From Anisakis pegreffii (lineage: Eukaryota > Nematoda > Chromadorea > Rhabditida > Anisakidae), in assembly GCA_035041965.1 (NCBI GenBank), contig JAPYMA010000487.1, positions 62,001-126,000 on the forward strand: a stretch of DNA of 64,000 nucleotides, read 5' to 3'. The notes beneath the pieces are model-generated. The model was not told the DNA's origin. It saw only the letters and a list, made by a program, of their open reading frames with translations, and did not search any database. Position numbers and translations under genes: made by a program. Positions 1 through 11,887 of the stretch are shown piece by piece. Numbering within the stretch: position 1 is the first letter of the stretch; each line of letters starts with the position of its first letter.

Positions 1-53
1 CGATAAGTCTACTGCAAAAATTTGATGTTAGGTGGTGGTGGTAAGAACATTAC

Positions 54-3000
54 CGTTGCGCATTCAACACTGATATCGTTAACTTCAAATAGGACATTCT
101 CTTCTTCAGGAAAGTAGTGAGCACATTTGGATCGTCCCTTTTCAACAAAATCACCGAGCATCACAATGTTTTCGATGTTTTCTTGCAGAATCATCAGCCA
201 AAAATCATAAACTGTTCCGTCTTTTGGTGCCTGTTGTCAATTAAAGAATATAAATGTGACGATCAGTGTAGAATATAAAGTGTTCGAATGAAATACTGAA
301 ATCATTCCACGAAACTCGCACACCATTCACTACTCACATATAATACAGCAATGTTCAAAAACAATTACAGCGCAGTTTCTAGTCAATTAGTGTTCTACCG
401 ATTATCGAAGAAAGAATATACAGATGGCGAATTCAATTTTCTAACGATACGAATGAAGCGTGAGAGGATGTTGAATCTCGAAACCTGTGCACAAATGAAA
501 CGATGTGCTGTAGATGGCGTGTCCACATAATTGGCATGTATGTAATCGATTCCGCTTGGATGATTGCGCAAAACGATTCTTGATTCATCGAGGCAGTAGA
601 CATCACAGTATCGATTACGACCTCCAATATGGATGGACAGTAAATATGACAATCAGCATAATTTGACGATAAACCATTTCAGCAAGCCGTAACTTTGAAC
701 TTGCAATCGATGCGACGATCAGCTCATGAGGAAACAACAAAACGAAACGTTGGACAATCACTGAGTAATCATTGGGCCTTTTCAACGAATCTCTGAGGTT
801 GGAAGGAACAATTTCTTTATTCTACCGGAAAACATGAGCGAACAAGTGCCTTCTCGAAGTGGCATTATCTTTTGATTATGCTCTATCGGCTTAGCTCATA
901 AGAACTTTGATTGTTATGAAGCGTTACTGCAAAATATCGTTACCAAACGGTGCATTCGCAGTAAAATGCTTGTACTGATCCTCAGTTGGATTCGTCGAGA
1001 GTCGCAGCTGAATAAATTCTCTACGCAATTCCATAATCCCTTTATCGAGCATTCGTTCAACCCATGCTTTTATCTGCATGAATACATTCAATTAAAAAGC
1101 ACTTCATCACTGGAAAACCGCAACTATGCAATTTATTTATCATAATGAGGCTGAATACCATCTCTCCTTGCTAGCACATCCTAGTTGCTCAAGTATTTTT
1201 ATTCATTTACCTCACTATGAGTTCTTTCATGATATATGATCCTCTCAGAAGATGACTGTGTGCTGGGCTGCTCTCTGTCAACTTGATCCGCTTTCTCGCC
1301 ATTACTGAAGTGAATGAAATTCATTAAATTAGCTGACACAAACCAGCAGTATCACAGCAATATTTATGCAAAGGGGAATTCCCGATTAAGATTTTATAAC
1401 AATTTTACTGTTCGAATTTGCAAAAACTCTTTTCCCAGAGCAACGTATAGTGATTAATTTTTAAACTCATTCTGACTCAAAGATGCCAGAAGTAAAAGAT
1501 TTGTGCAAACGCGCATTGAAAGCGCATTCAGTTGAAATCTCTCAAGTTTGCTTGAATCCCTTTCTGGGTTCAAGGCGTTTGCCTTTAGCTCTTCAACCCC
1601 AGAAGCACCGACGAACTGGTTTGAAGCAGTTCAGTAACTGAAAACAAGATACAACCCGGTTTTGTTGCCGTTGGTTGGCGATTGCTCAGGTTCAGGGCAT
1701 TCTCTCGCTGTTTGTAATGTCTTTTGTTCATTTTTACTAATTTCTGGTTTTGTTTCAGATTTTGCGGCACTTTTTAGTTCTCTTGCTGTGAGCATGCTGT
1801 CTGTACGCTCAATCTGGAACGGCTCAAATTCGATTGAATCGATTGTGATTACGTTAAGTGACTGATTAAACAGTTTGGAGTTTTGCTTCGCTTCGAAAGA
1901 ATTCACTCAAAACACGAGCTAAGGCTCATGTTGGTGGAGTAATGGATCAAAATGTTCTTTCATGATGACCTTTCTGCGACCTCTTTGCACCGTGGCTGCT
2001 TTCTTTGGAATGACGGCAAGCTCTCTAGCCGTGATCGCTTCATCTGCTTCAGCAGTCTGCAAGATTGAACTCTTATTGGACTGATTGTTTTTCAAGGCTC
2101 TTTTACTAAATCTTCTGATGTGCACCAGTCATCGGCAAAGAATCATATCAACGAATCTGCTCTAACTCAGTGAATTCCAATCGTTCGTGGACGATAGGGA
2201 TGTGCTGTGTGAATGAGAATGCTATGCACTGACTTTTCCATGGGAGAATAAGCTACGTTTCAGCTTTTTTGGAAGCGGTATCTTTTCCACTGCTGTTCGT
2301 ATTTCGTCTGCTTGAATCATCTAAACACTTATTTCAAGTAATTCTCTGGCAAACAATTGCTCTCAATAGTAGCACGAAGTCAATCTTCAGTTATCCTCCT
2401 TCATTAAAATTTCGATTTCCTTTTGAAGACTCGATTTTTATTTTCGTATTCTTTCCAAGAATTAATAATAATTGAATCATCTGGGATATGAGATCAGGAG
2501 GCAGTTTCTGATCGTGTGAATTGAACGCAGATATTGCCGTCACCTTTTTGTGAAACAAAATCTCCTTTAAAGTTTTCGAATAAGTTTTATGTTCTTTCTC
2601 CCGGGCTGTTATCAGGTCACTGGATGAGTTTTCCTTCTGCAATTTTCGATATACTCACTGAACTCAGTGAAGTTACCTGTATTGTACAGGCAACGTGAAG
2701 TTACCTGTCTTGAACGTTTTTCAAAACTTTGTATTTTGTGACTTTATATGGCTACTTTTTAGTCTTTGAAGCATTTCAATTTGATATTCAGTAGCAATAT
2801 TTTGAAAAAAAAATGTAATGCCCGAATCAAAAAGCACTGAATTCAATGAAAGCTTAGCATTTTCGATTGAACAAACTATTGAATAAGCGTTTTGGAAGGA
2901 ATTTTAGGACATTAGTGATAACTGAAACTCTTGAACAACGTCGTTAACCGATTGGGTGAATTTTCCGAATAGTATTCGTCGTTTTCTTTGCATTTCTTGA

Positions 3001-3251
3001 TGGACTGCTGGTTGAGAGTGTTTGGTGATTGGTGATCCATTGGAATGTTTCCGCGCGTTTTGCGAGGCTGCAGTAGGAGGTTTGCTAGTTGGGGCGCTTG
3101 TTGATGGGATTATTACATTGTTAGACCGGGTGGATTGCGAAATGGTGATATGGTTAGGAGGTTGTCGAGTTGGAGTTGGTTGTGCTCTGAGATTTGCATT
3201 CGATGAGAAGACAGTTCTTATCTTTTTTTGGATTGTGTTTGCATTGCCCAT
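54..3251 (-). CDS. Protein tyrosine phosphatase, 5' part (C-terminal catalytic half beyond left edge)
   Basis: Phase-compatible exons read leftward: 2949-3251, 2431-2636, 1970-2114, 1653-1861, 1211-1304, 944-1073, 485-621 and 54-230. The start is the ATG at 3251 (MGNANT...), the first Met of an open 101-codon exon. The first five exons form a Ser/Thr/Lys-rich, probably disordered extension. The PTP fold begins in exon 944-1073 (AWVERMLDKGIMELRREF) and continues with the family motif NRYCDVYCLDESRIVL...DYIHANYVDTP in 485-621 and the YDFWLMI segment in 54-230. Cytosolic PTPs with such domains dephosphorylate phosphotyrosine; large families of short PTPs are known in nematodes, often in the male germline. 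The WPD loop and Cys loop lie outside the window, so activity cannot be judged. Exons from 944 leftward match the + strand paralogue at 6526-7285 in length and phase. The PTP assignment is firm. Exon 2 and its donor are the weakest part. Confidence 0.8.
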
Positions 3252-3999
3252 GTTATTTGCTGCAACATATCTGGTACGAATAAACCATTACTGACTGAGA
3301 AGGCGAATGCATCGAATCCAAATATTGAGAAGGCGCTCATCTTCCACTAATTGCTTGAGTTGTGAACATTGCTTTCATAGAATAGATTAAATCGAGCAAA
3401 TTCTATGTTATCTTTGAGTACGTACGGCTAAATTAAACGTCATTCCATTGCCGCCATTGCTTTAGGATAGATTAGTGGAAGTGAAAAACGAGAAAATATT
3501 CAACGTTAATTCGTTGCTTTCTTTCGTTCGTGCCACTTTTCGTCGGGCAACAACTGTCAGCGGAATGAAACAATTACCTTAAACGGTTACCGCAATTAAT
3601 GACCGAACTGAACAGCAAAACAAACCGCTTTGAACCGATCACCAAATGACCAGTTTCAAAGTGTATCAAATACAAAAATGACGGAGAAATTGAAGCTCTT
3701 AGTCGCTTTGACGTTTTATTTTGAATATCTTTAAATGAATAATTCAAATTATTATTCAAATGCAAATATTTCCAGATAATGTAGGTAATTATATCGCATT
3801 CAAGAACTATACTCCATTATTCACAATTCATGTTTACTGGCCAATTAGAATATTGCTGTTTAGATGGGTGACGTAAGTTTCTTTTTTTGCTTGTTAGAGT
3901 ATGTAACACTTAGTTTCACGATTCATTTAGAATTTGCATATAATTAGTCATTAGTTTTGTTATTGCTGGATAAAAGGGTATGAACAGTTTATGATAACC
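3252..3999. other. Intergenic space between the divergent PTP genes, left part
   Basis: No convincing coding segment or RNA gene is seen. It should contain the promoter of the leftward PTP gene, but I recognise no specific element. Confidence 0.5.
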
Positions 4000-4007
4000 G
4001 ACTATAC

Positions 4008-4843
4008 CAGTGGTTCTCAAAAGGGGTGAAATTACCCATTTTGGTAATTTGGAGGTGTCAACGGGTAATGGAGGGGATCTGGAAATTAGTATTTATGTTA
4101 GAACGCCATTGTGGTGATGTTTTTTACCTCGGATGTGTAAATGAAGTTAGTTGGTGGCAACACTCTTCATTCTCTCTTGAGTATCATCAGCTCGTCCGGG
4201 TCTAACATGGTTTTCATTTCTTTGAATAAGGTTTTCATTCTCTTCCTTGCAGTTGCAATCGCTCTCATAGCTTTTATCACCAAAAGTGTTCTCTTTTGCT
4301 AATTTCTCATTCATTTCGTTCAACAATTAAAGTCAAATTCTCATTCTATTAAATACACTCTATAATTGATCATTTAACTGTCGAATACTGATGAGCAATT
4401 GTTTTCGATTGGTGTATTGCTGACTTCGGTTGTCAACACTCGTCAACGTATTCAGTAAATAGTGTATGATACAGAATGAGAAATTGATTCGAACTGTGAA
4501 GTGAAATGAGACGAAGTGAATGAGAAGAAATCATCAAGAGAACGATGTTCGCATGTAATAGCTATGAGAGTGAATACAACACGTCTGAAAAGAATGAGAA
4601 TTCATCTAAATCAGTTTGAAGTGAGCGTATCAGAGACAATAGCTTTTCATGCAATCATAATCGGTTGCAGTATTGAGAAGACCCAGCGATGTTGAATACC
4701 ATCATGGACGTGCTAATAAGATCGAACGTAGCGGTCATCTGAACATAACATGTGATTTCCATACTTAATAGAGGGAGGTGGGTAACGGCGGCCTGCCAGA
4801 TCATCTAAAGGGATAATGGAGCACCCAAACGTGAGAACCGTTG
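4008..4843 (+). mobile_element. Non-autonomous hAT element, copy A (836 bp)
   Basis: The element starts CAGTGGTTCTCA and ends TGAGAACCGTTG, which are imperfect terminal inverted repeats of the hAT type. It is flanked by a perfect 8-bp target-site duplication, GACTATAC, at 4000-4007 and 4844-4851. Eight-bp duplications and CAGnG termini are the hallmark of hAT transposons. No transposase ORF is visible, so it depends on a partner element. Long stretches match copies B (26618-27401) and C (61036-61874) on the opposite strand, for example the blocks around 4250-4330 and 4480-4600. Confidence 0.88.
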
Positions 4844-4851
4844 GACTATAC

Positions 4852-5627
4852 CATAATTTTAACTATTAGAATTTTTATCCAATCTATAAAATGCATCCGA
4901 CATATCAGCCACTGTTAGAGTCCAAGACTCACTCTATGGGTAAGCCCTAACAGTAAGCTTGAGTGGGCTTGATTTGAGAGTCAGGGCCTAGAACGCCGTG
5001 TTGACTCAGGCGCATTTTATGATCCATCGGTTTCTTGAGCATACGAGTTTCTTTTTGTAGTGCTGATATTGATGTTTGATGGCAAATGATAATATAAATG
5101 AATAACAAATTGACTTCTTTACAAATTTATTTTACAGTTTGATAAATAGATACAATTTTTGCAAATTGATAATTGAAAGCAAAATTGTTAAGAATTTGAA
5201 TCGATAAAGAATGCAAGAATTGGTAACGTCAACGTAATCACTATAAAATATAAATCATTATTTCAAACACGAAATATAATTAACACGAAACGTGAGGGAT
5301 TTTGCATTTCGAAAATTGGACGAATTGAAAACTTGTTATGCTTCTTCATTCTTAGTGTTCATTTGAGCAGTTGAGCGGCTGGGCCGGCTTGGTGGAATAT
5401 GTGCAAAGCGAACGTGAGTGTGGTGATTTTTCAAGGATTTTTTTAAATGGCGCGAGTGGAGGGCATTGAACTTATCGATGCCACTGGCTGATTGGATGAA
5501 TATTGCAGAACGCTGCACTCTCGGGGACCTGTTCATCATTTTCGTATGCAATGTGGTTAAATCTGATTTCATTTTTCGAGAATCAGTTTGCTTTTGCTGA
5601 ATAAATATCGTTTTCTTCTTGTGACAG
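4852..5627. other. Intergenic space upstream of the rightward PTP gene
   Basis: The first exon(s) and promoter of the + strand PTP should lie here or further left, but I could not identify them. A 78-codon - strand ORF with an ATG (5336-5572) has fairly balanced codon use. It shows no recognised domain and is not supported further. Confidence 0.35.
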
Positions 5628-8423
5628 AAACGTCCCTACAAACGAGTGCATCGTCATAAAGATGTAAGGAATAACAACGAAGAGAATGCACTGAAAGCTG
5701 ACGAAAGTGATTCATCTTCATCAGAAAACGCGAATACAAACAGTGAAGATATTTCAAATAGCGACAGTCTCGAGCAGCCTGACAAACGTATTCATAACAA
5801 TTGCATGTGAGTCATGCATTCTACTGCATTCGTACACATCGCTATTTGTGATTCTTACCTCATTCAAGAAAATTGCTCAGGACATAAATATGGATCCGAC
5901 AGGAAAAAGTGAAAGAATTTCTGTCGAAACCCGCTCAACAATAGCACAGATAATTCGATGCAATCGAATTAATTATAAAATAATCATAAAAGCAATCAAG
6001 AAAATGATATTATAATAATCGATCTAATAACTGAACTAATCATAATGTTATCATCATGTGACTGGAAACTGGAAGTGTACGAAGTTATAACCAATTGACT
6101 CGTTCTAAAGATCGATTTCGCTTAGAGATTCAACTGAACTCAGTGTTAGTAGTGGAGAAGTAGAGCATGATTCGCTGTGTGAATGTAATGAATGTAATGA
6201 AGAAAGACTGATTGGGAGAAAAACATTGAAAGCACTGGTGAGGAATTTAATTTGAACGATTTTCTTAAATACACTAGATTTAAGTCGCAACAATCAGTAT
6301 TTTGCAAGCAAATGACCTTTAGGCTTGAATTTGCGATTATTTCGCGAATAATTCATTGAATTATATATGTTCATCTCGGAGGGATATTACCATTCAAAAT
6401 TGACGAATACAAGAGTTGCTGTGATGTTTCATCGAAGAAATGATTTCAGCAAAGATTTCTGATGGTCTGACAAGTGAATAAATAAACTGATGCGGTGAAT
6501 TGTTGTCAAAACGAAACACTTTCAGATTGCAATGTGGGTAGAAAAAACATTGCAAAAAGATATCAATGGTCTCCGTAAGGAATTTCGATTACTGCACAAT
6601 GAGGTTATACCGCGCATAAGCGATTGTCAGGAGTACTTCAAGAACGCTAATACCGGTTTGGCTTGACCTATTCCTCGGAAAGAACTTATGTTTAAGGATA
6701 TTAGTTACGAACAGTTTATTCAGAAAGAATTTGAACGTCTATATTATCTCATATTCCATTCATGGAACATAATTTCATTGAAATGAGAACATTTCACCGA
6801 ATTCAAAATTAGAATCAAGCACAGCACTGGCTTTGTGAGTGAATTCAGGTCGTAATCGATATGGTAACGTTTACTGTCTCGATCGATCTCGAGTAATACT
6901 AAAAGTTCCGCCAAAAATGAACGATTACATCCATGCGAACTATATTGACACACCATTCAAGAAGCACCGTTTCATCTGCACTCAGGTTAAGGCGATAGTT
7001 CTGTAATGAAAAACGAGTAACGCTGAAGTGATGTTGTCTGTGAGAAGCTTAGCAAGCCAGATAACTAGGATGGCTACTGGTGATATCGTGATCTAAACCA
7101 ATTTCCAGGGTCCTACAGAAGCAAGCGCAAGCGATTTTTGGTTAATGGTACGGCAAGAGCATGTCGAATTCATCATAATGTTAAGTAAATTCAAGGAGAA
7201 AGGCCGAGAGAAGTGCTGTCGATATTTTCCCGAAATGTGTGAGTCAACAGTCCAATTCGGCCCTTTCACCATCCGCTGTGATTCGGTTTGTTTTTGATGA
7301 TTGCTTCCATCAGGCAATCTCCTTCAATGCAAAATTGAAACTGCTCGTGAACGAACTGTCGATCAAAGATATTCTTGTTGTATTTCTTTTCCAAATAATC
7401 GAGGCCTAAAAGTGCCCGAAAAATGACAAGTAAGTGATTAGTGGCCACGTTTGCATTCAAACATTTCACGTATCGGCACTTCGATGTTTTCTGTTTCTTT
7501 TGCAGTGCTCATATGTAGATGATTCAAACAATTCAATTCTATGTCGAGAACTTTCAATAATTTGTAACGGATCTGACACTGTTTCCGTTAAACATTATCA
7601 ATGGGTCAATTGGCCTGATCATGGTGTTCCCAGAACCGATCGAACATTATTGCGACTTCTTCATACCGTATGCTTCTCATAAAGTTCATGTTATTAATTG
7701 AAGAAAGCAGGGTTGATCTTAAGCAACTAAAGAAATCGCCTCGTCATGCAGCAGGTGAAATAAATGGGGTGGTGCAATAAATCCATGTCAATAGCATGAA
7801 TAGATCGTCCATCAAATGGAAGTCTGTAGATATAGGCAAATTTAAAATTGACAGCTTTGGAGCAGTTTCTATGTTTTCTTTTTATTTTCCATTCATTCGC
7901 ATACCATGAATGGGTAATTGGAAAGTGAGTGCAATTATTTAATGCATTAAAATTAACTCAAATTTGAATAATTCATTTATCATTATTCATTTATTACCAT
8001 TTAACTAGTGAAATATTTCGGTAAAAAAAGACGCCCCAATAAGCCAAAACCATCTTTCTGCATAAAAATCCGGCGTAAGCCGCTCATTGCTATAGGAAAT
8101 ACGAATGAAGTGAAAAATTCGGAAAGATGATGATATTAAGATGATTATTTGCTCACTGTCTTTTGCATACTCGTAAATTTTGACATAGACTTATCGATGA
8201 ACTCAGTGAAAACAGCGTGATCCTAATGTTAATTAAGTTGAAGGTGCGAATGAGCGTACAACCGATCGTTGTCCATTGTTCAGCAGGCATTGGACGTAGT
8301 GGTGTGCTTATAACAGTTGAATATATTCTTGAACTGCTCACATTTCAAAAGGACTGTTCGAATATGTTCAATATAATCAAAGAACTCAGATCTCAGCGAG
8401 CTGGTCTCGTGCAAACCATCCAG
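5628..8423 (+). CDS. Protein tyrosine phosphatase, catalytically competent (start and extreme C-terminus not found)
   Basis: Exons in one phase-consistent chain: 5628-5806, 6111-6237, 6526-6655, 6849-6985, 7109-7285, 7506-7667 and 8244-8423. The first two encode a basic then Ser/Asp/Glu/Asn-rich linker (KRPYKRVHRHKD..., DESDSSSSEN...). The PTP domain follows: MWVEKTLQKDINGLRKEF, NRYGNVYCLDRSRVIL, DYIHANYIDTP, SASDFWLMVRQEHVEFIIML, then HYQWVNWPDHGVP. The WPD loop is at 7611-7619. The signature HCSAGIGRSG has nucleophile Cys at 8277-8279 and phosphate-binding Arg at 8295-8297. The last exon ends with ELRSQRAGLVQT, the start of the Q-loop region. All hallmark catalytic residues seen are intact, so an active phosphotyrosine phosphatase is expected. 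The short terminal exon after 8423 and the 5' start are unresolved. Exons 6526-7285 equal in length those of the inverted paralogue at 54-1073. Confidence 0.85.
7267..7406 (-). other. Antisense coding-like segment inside a PTP intron
   Basis: On the - strand, a consensus-like acceptor (CACTTTTAG) is followed by an open segment reading LDYLEKKYNKNIFDRQFVHE, then QFQFCIEGDCLMEAI, and stopping at 7266. It has protein-like composition and lies within the + strand PTP intron 7286-7505. The second half resembles the tail of PTP domains (EQYxFCxxxLLEAI type), a piece the host gene appears to lack. The resemblance is loose. It could be an inverted remnant, an assembly artefact or chance. Confidence 0.3.
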
Positions 8424-11400
8424 GTTCAGCCTCACAACCGCTTCATTACCCTCGACTCATTGCACCATTCAGAACATTTTCAAGTATAATACCAGTGCCA
8501 AATTATTAGTCAATACCGGTTGACTGTTTTGAAATGTTGATTTACTATCATTGTTCAACTGCCTTTATATCATCCTCTTGGCTCCTCTGAAATCTCATTT
8601 CGGTGCGTTATATATTATATTTAATCAGCAAATCCAACGCAGTATGAGTTTATGCCTCTCTGTTATCACCAATATCACTAATATCATAGTCTATCTTCCT
8701 TGGCATTCTTCTTTCCGCGCAGCTAACGTTAATAGCGTTTGCATTCATCTGTTTTAATGAAATTATAACTTGGATTATTGCTTCGGCGAGCACACAGGTA
8801 TTGGACTACTCTCCCATACTGCCCAATGATTTCTAGATAGAGTCTATCTATTTTATTTAATATTAATTACTGAGAAAACTACTATTCATTATTTGGTTCC
8901 CATCGTAAATAATAATAATAGCATAAATAACACTTTTTTCTCGTTGAATAGACACAGCGATAAACTTGCACGTCGCTTGCTCTCAAGAAGCTTTTTTATC
9001 GTCGGTTATCAGCGCCACTTGAACGATAAGAAAGTATGCTTAGTAGCTGATGCTCACGGCTGTAGTGATACAAACAGACCATGGATCTGTAATCTATAGC
9101 ATACATAGACGAGTGTAATGCTTATCAGTATTAATAAGTATTTCAGCAATATCTCTTCATACACCGTCTTCTTCTACTCTTTTTCATCGATGCTCAGCGT
9201 TGCGAACCGACTAAAGAAGTGAGCAACTTTATCAAAAATTATGAAGCATATGTACATCGGCAACGAATTACATCATAAGAACTGATACACGGATGAAATT
9301 CACTTATTGTTAGTGAATTGGTTGTTTTGAAATGTTATATGGGATAATAAAGGTTTGAATTTGCTTGCGTTCATGAAGCTTATTGTTACAATACAGTAAA
9401 CTTCAATAACAACACGGCAGTAATAGCATTGTTCAGGTGAGATGATGTTTCGTTTCAAATCCGCGTTCTTCGATCTTCATTCACCGATTGATCTAATCGG
9501 ATTTGTCTTCACTTTTAGATCGACTCATCATCCCACCCATTTCAGTGCCACCTTGTTGAGCACGTTTCGAACAATGAATGATGCATTTGCAATATCTTGA
9601 AGTGATCGATGCTCACCGTTACAAGATTTACAGCTAGCCGAGAACCCATAAATTATCGAATTGGATGATAATATTTATGTTGTTGAGCAGTGATATGAAA
9701 AAGCTGTATAATGATACGTGTAGTAGAGTGAATGATTGTGCTCGTTCATCGAAGGAAATAATGATGACATCGAAGAAAAACGGCGTGTAGCACGTAGTGA
9801 CGACGTACGATAGATATGTCCATTAGCAACTGTTACCGGCGCTCTGTCTCACAAATAACACTCAAAACCTTGAAGAAGATCTTCTTCATTAATCTAAAAA
9901 ACATCTTCTTCATCGTTGTTTTATTCATACATAAAGGCACTGAAGTGATATAGAGCCATGAATAGAATGAAAAGGAGCTGTCCTATGCAAGCAATTGTTC
10001 GAAGGTAGGAAACTGGCGATTGCTCAAATGACATCCATCTTATGTAATTGCCTGCTCCCATTCACTTGACCTACGCTGCACCCCAAAAAATAAATACGAT
10101 GCCATCAAATAGATCACCTCAATTGATCTTTCATGATAAATTGGTTTTCTAGACCACTAACGAATCACTCAATGGGTGCATATTAAAGCTGTTCATTGCA
10201 TCGGTCCCGAAATTCAACCAAATTGTAGCGTCAGCATTGAAGGAGCGTTTCGTTGTTTGCCGCAACACTGGTCCCATTGCACTATTTCTTGGTGTGATGT
10301 TCCGATGCCCAAAAACATCACTGAGTGGTTTCCGAAATTCTTACTTCGAAACCTGCTTAAGGTAGGGGTTCTACAACGACAGTGCCTGAATTCATTCAGC
10401 AAACGCTGTGTCAAACTATTAATAATCCAATTGCTCGAATATGTGTGCACACGCTTAAAAAATTGTGATCATCTAAGGTTTTCACTCCAGCTGCGAACGA
10501 TGTGTAAAAAATGTCTCACAAAGTGAGTGAAATTCTTTGAAATTTTTTCCAGTCGAATAGGTACAGTATGTGTGTGTGTGAGCATTTCAAAGTTAGCATC
10601 AGATGGAAACAATAATGAATTCGATTTAACCGATTCTAATACAAAAACAATTTTTTTGATGAGGGAATCGAGAAGGAGAACAATTGCTTGCTAACTGTAA
10701 GAGATACATTAATTTTCGTGATTGAGAAGAGATGAATAATTTTTGTTGAATGTGGTAATTACGATCGAGAAAAGACGATGCTCGAAACGTAAAACGCACG
10801 TGCTTGTCTGCTTTTAAATGAGAACGGTCGTTGGTAAGGTGGATGGATGAATGTGCTATGGATTTGGATGAGTGCATAGATGAACGAACGCATTGGTGAG
10901 ATCGATGCACAATTTACCTCTAGGCCAGTTTAACGTTCTTTTCGAATGCAATAAAGCCACTACTAGACTATTGAACAAGCGAAACAACAGCAGCATCAGC
11001 AGCTCCTCCTTCACATTTCTGCTCTTATTATACATTAACTAAAACTCTGATTCCATCCATCTTCATGTCGTGACTTTCATTGATCTTTTAATATGCATTC
11101 ATCTATTGATACTCGGATTGGAGTCCAGTCATACATCCCTCATAAGATCATTCGTTCATTTGCTATGGTAACACCAATAATCCATCGTTTTATCCCCTTT
11201 CCGCTCGAGAACTATCGATTACTTTGAATCCTTTCTCTTTTATTATGAATTATTCATTCACATCCATAAAACTTTCTGTTCTTAATCCATCGCCGCAATT
11301 CGACATTAATTCTTTTCTAGTAATATAGAAAACTTTTCACTGAATCAATGTTTTTAAAAATTCTATAATTGATCAACGTGAACACTCAGTAGCAAATCCA

Positions 11401-11546
11401 AATATTTTCCATTCGAATCGACAAACGATATTCAGGTCATTCCTCCTTCCACTCTCTTCAATATCATTACAATCGGTTCATTCATCGATTTAGCTCGAAC
11501 AAGTTTATAATAAGCAATAGAACAGTTGTGTATAAATGTTTATGAA
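8424..11546. other. Non-coding stretch after the PTP gene
   Basis: I see no supportable exon. ORFs here (for example 10176-10526 +, 10626-10910 -) are short, rich in His/Ser/Cys and without domain motifs. The 3' end of the PTP transcript should lie in the first part; an AATAAA-like stretch occurs near 9346. Confidence 0.45.
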
Positions 11547-11566
11547 TGTGTGTGTGTGTGTGTGTG
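11547..11566. repeat. (TG)10 microsatellite
   Basis: Ten uninterrupted TG dinucleotides are read directly. A shorter TG run lies near 10568-10580. Confidence 0.95.
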
Positions 11567-11640
11567 GATCTTTTATGCATACGTTTGTCGCTTTTGTTAG
11601 ATTTTACTATTTCTCCGTTTCTTTATTATTTCGTTGGCAG

Positions 11641-11887
11641 ATTATTTGTTGATTATGTGAATGGGTTACTGCTTGAATATGGACCTGAATTTTCAATATT
11701 ACAGTCATCTCTATTATCTATGAGGATATCATTAGTGAAATCCTATGTGTATAATCTATCGGAATGTTACAAGCCGAATCAAATCAGAATGCATGAAAGT
11801 TCAGCAATATTAATGAGAAAACATGCGGCAGCTTTCAGTATTGTTGGTCATTCACAGACAAATATGATCAGTTTGATTATTCGCTGA
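11641..11887 (+). CDS. Candidate terminal exon, unknown protein
   Basis: A consensus-like acceptor (TCGTTGGCAG) precedes an 81-codon open stretch (LFVDYVNGLLLEYGPEFSIL...) that ends at TGA 11887. Composition is protein-like, with few low-complexity runs, but no domain is recognised. I found no in-phase upstream exon. It may be the end of an undetected gene or a chance ORF. Confidence 0.25.
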
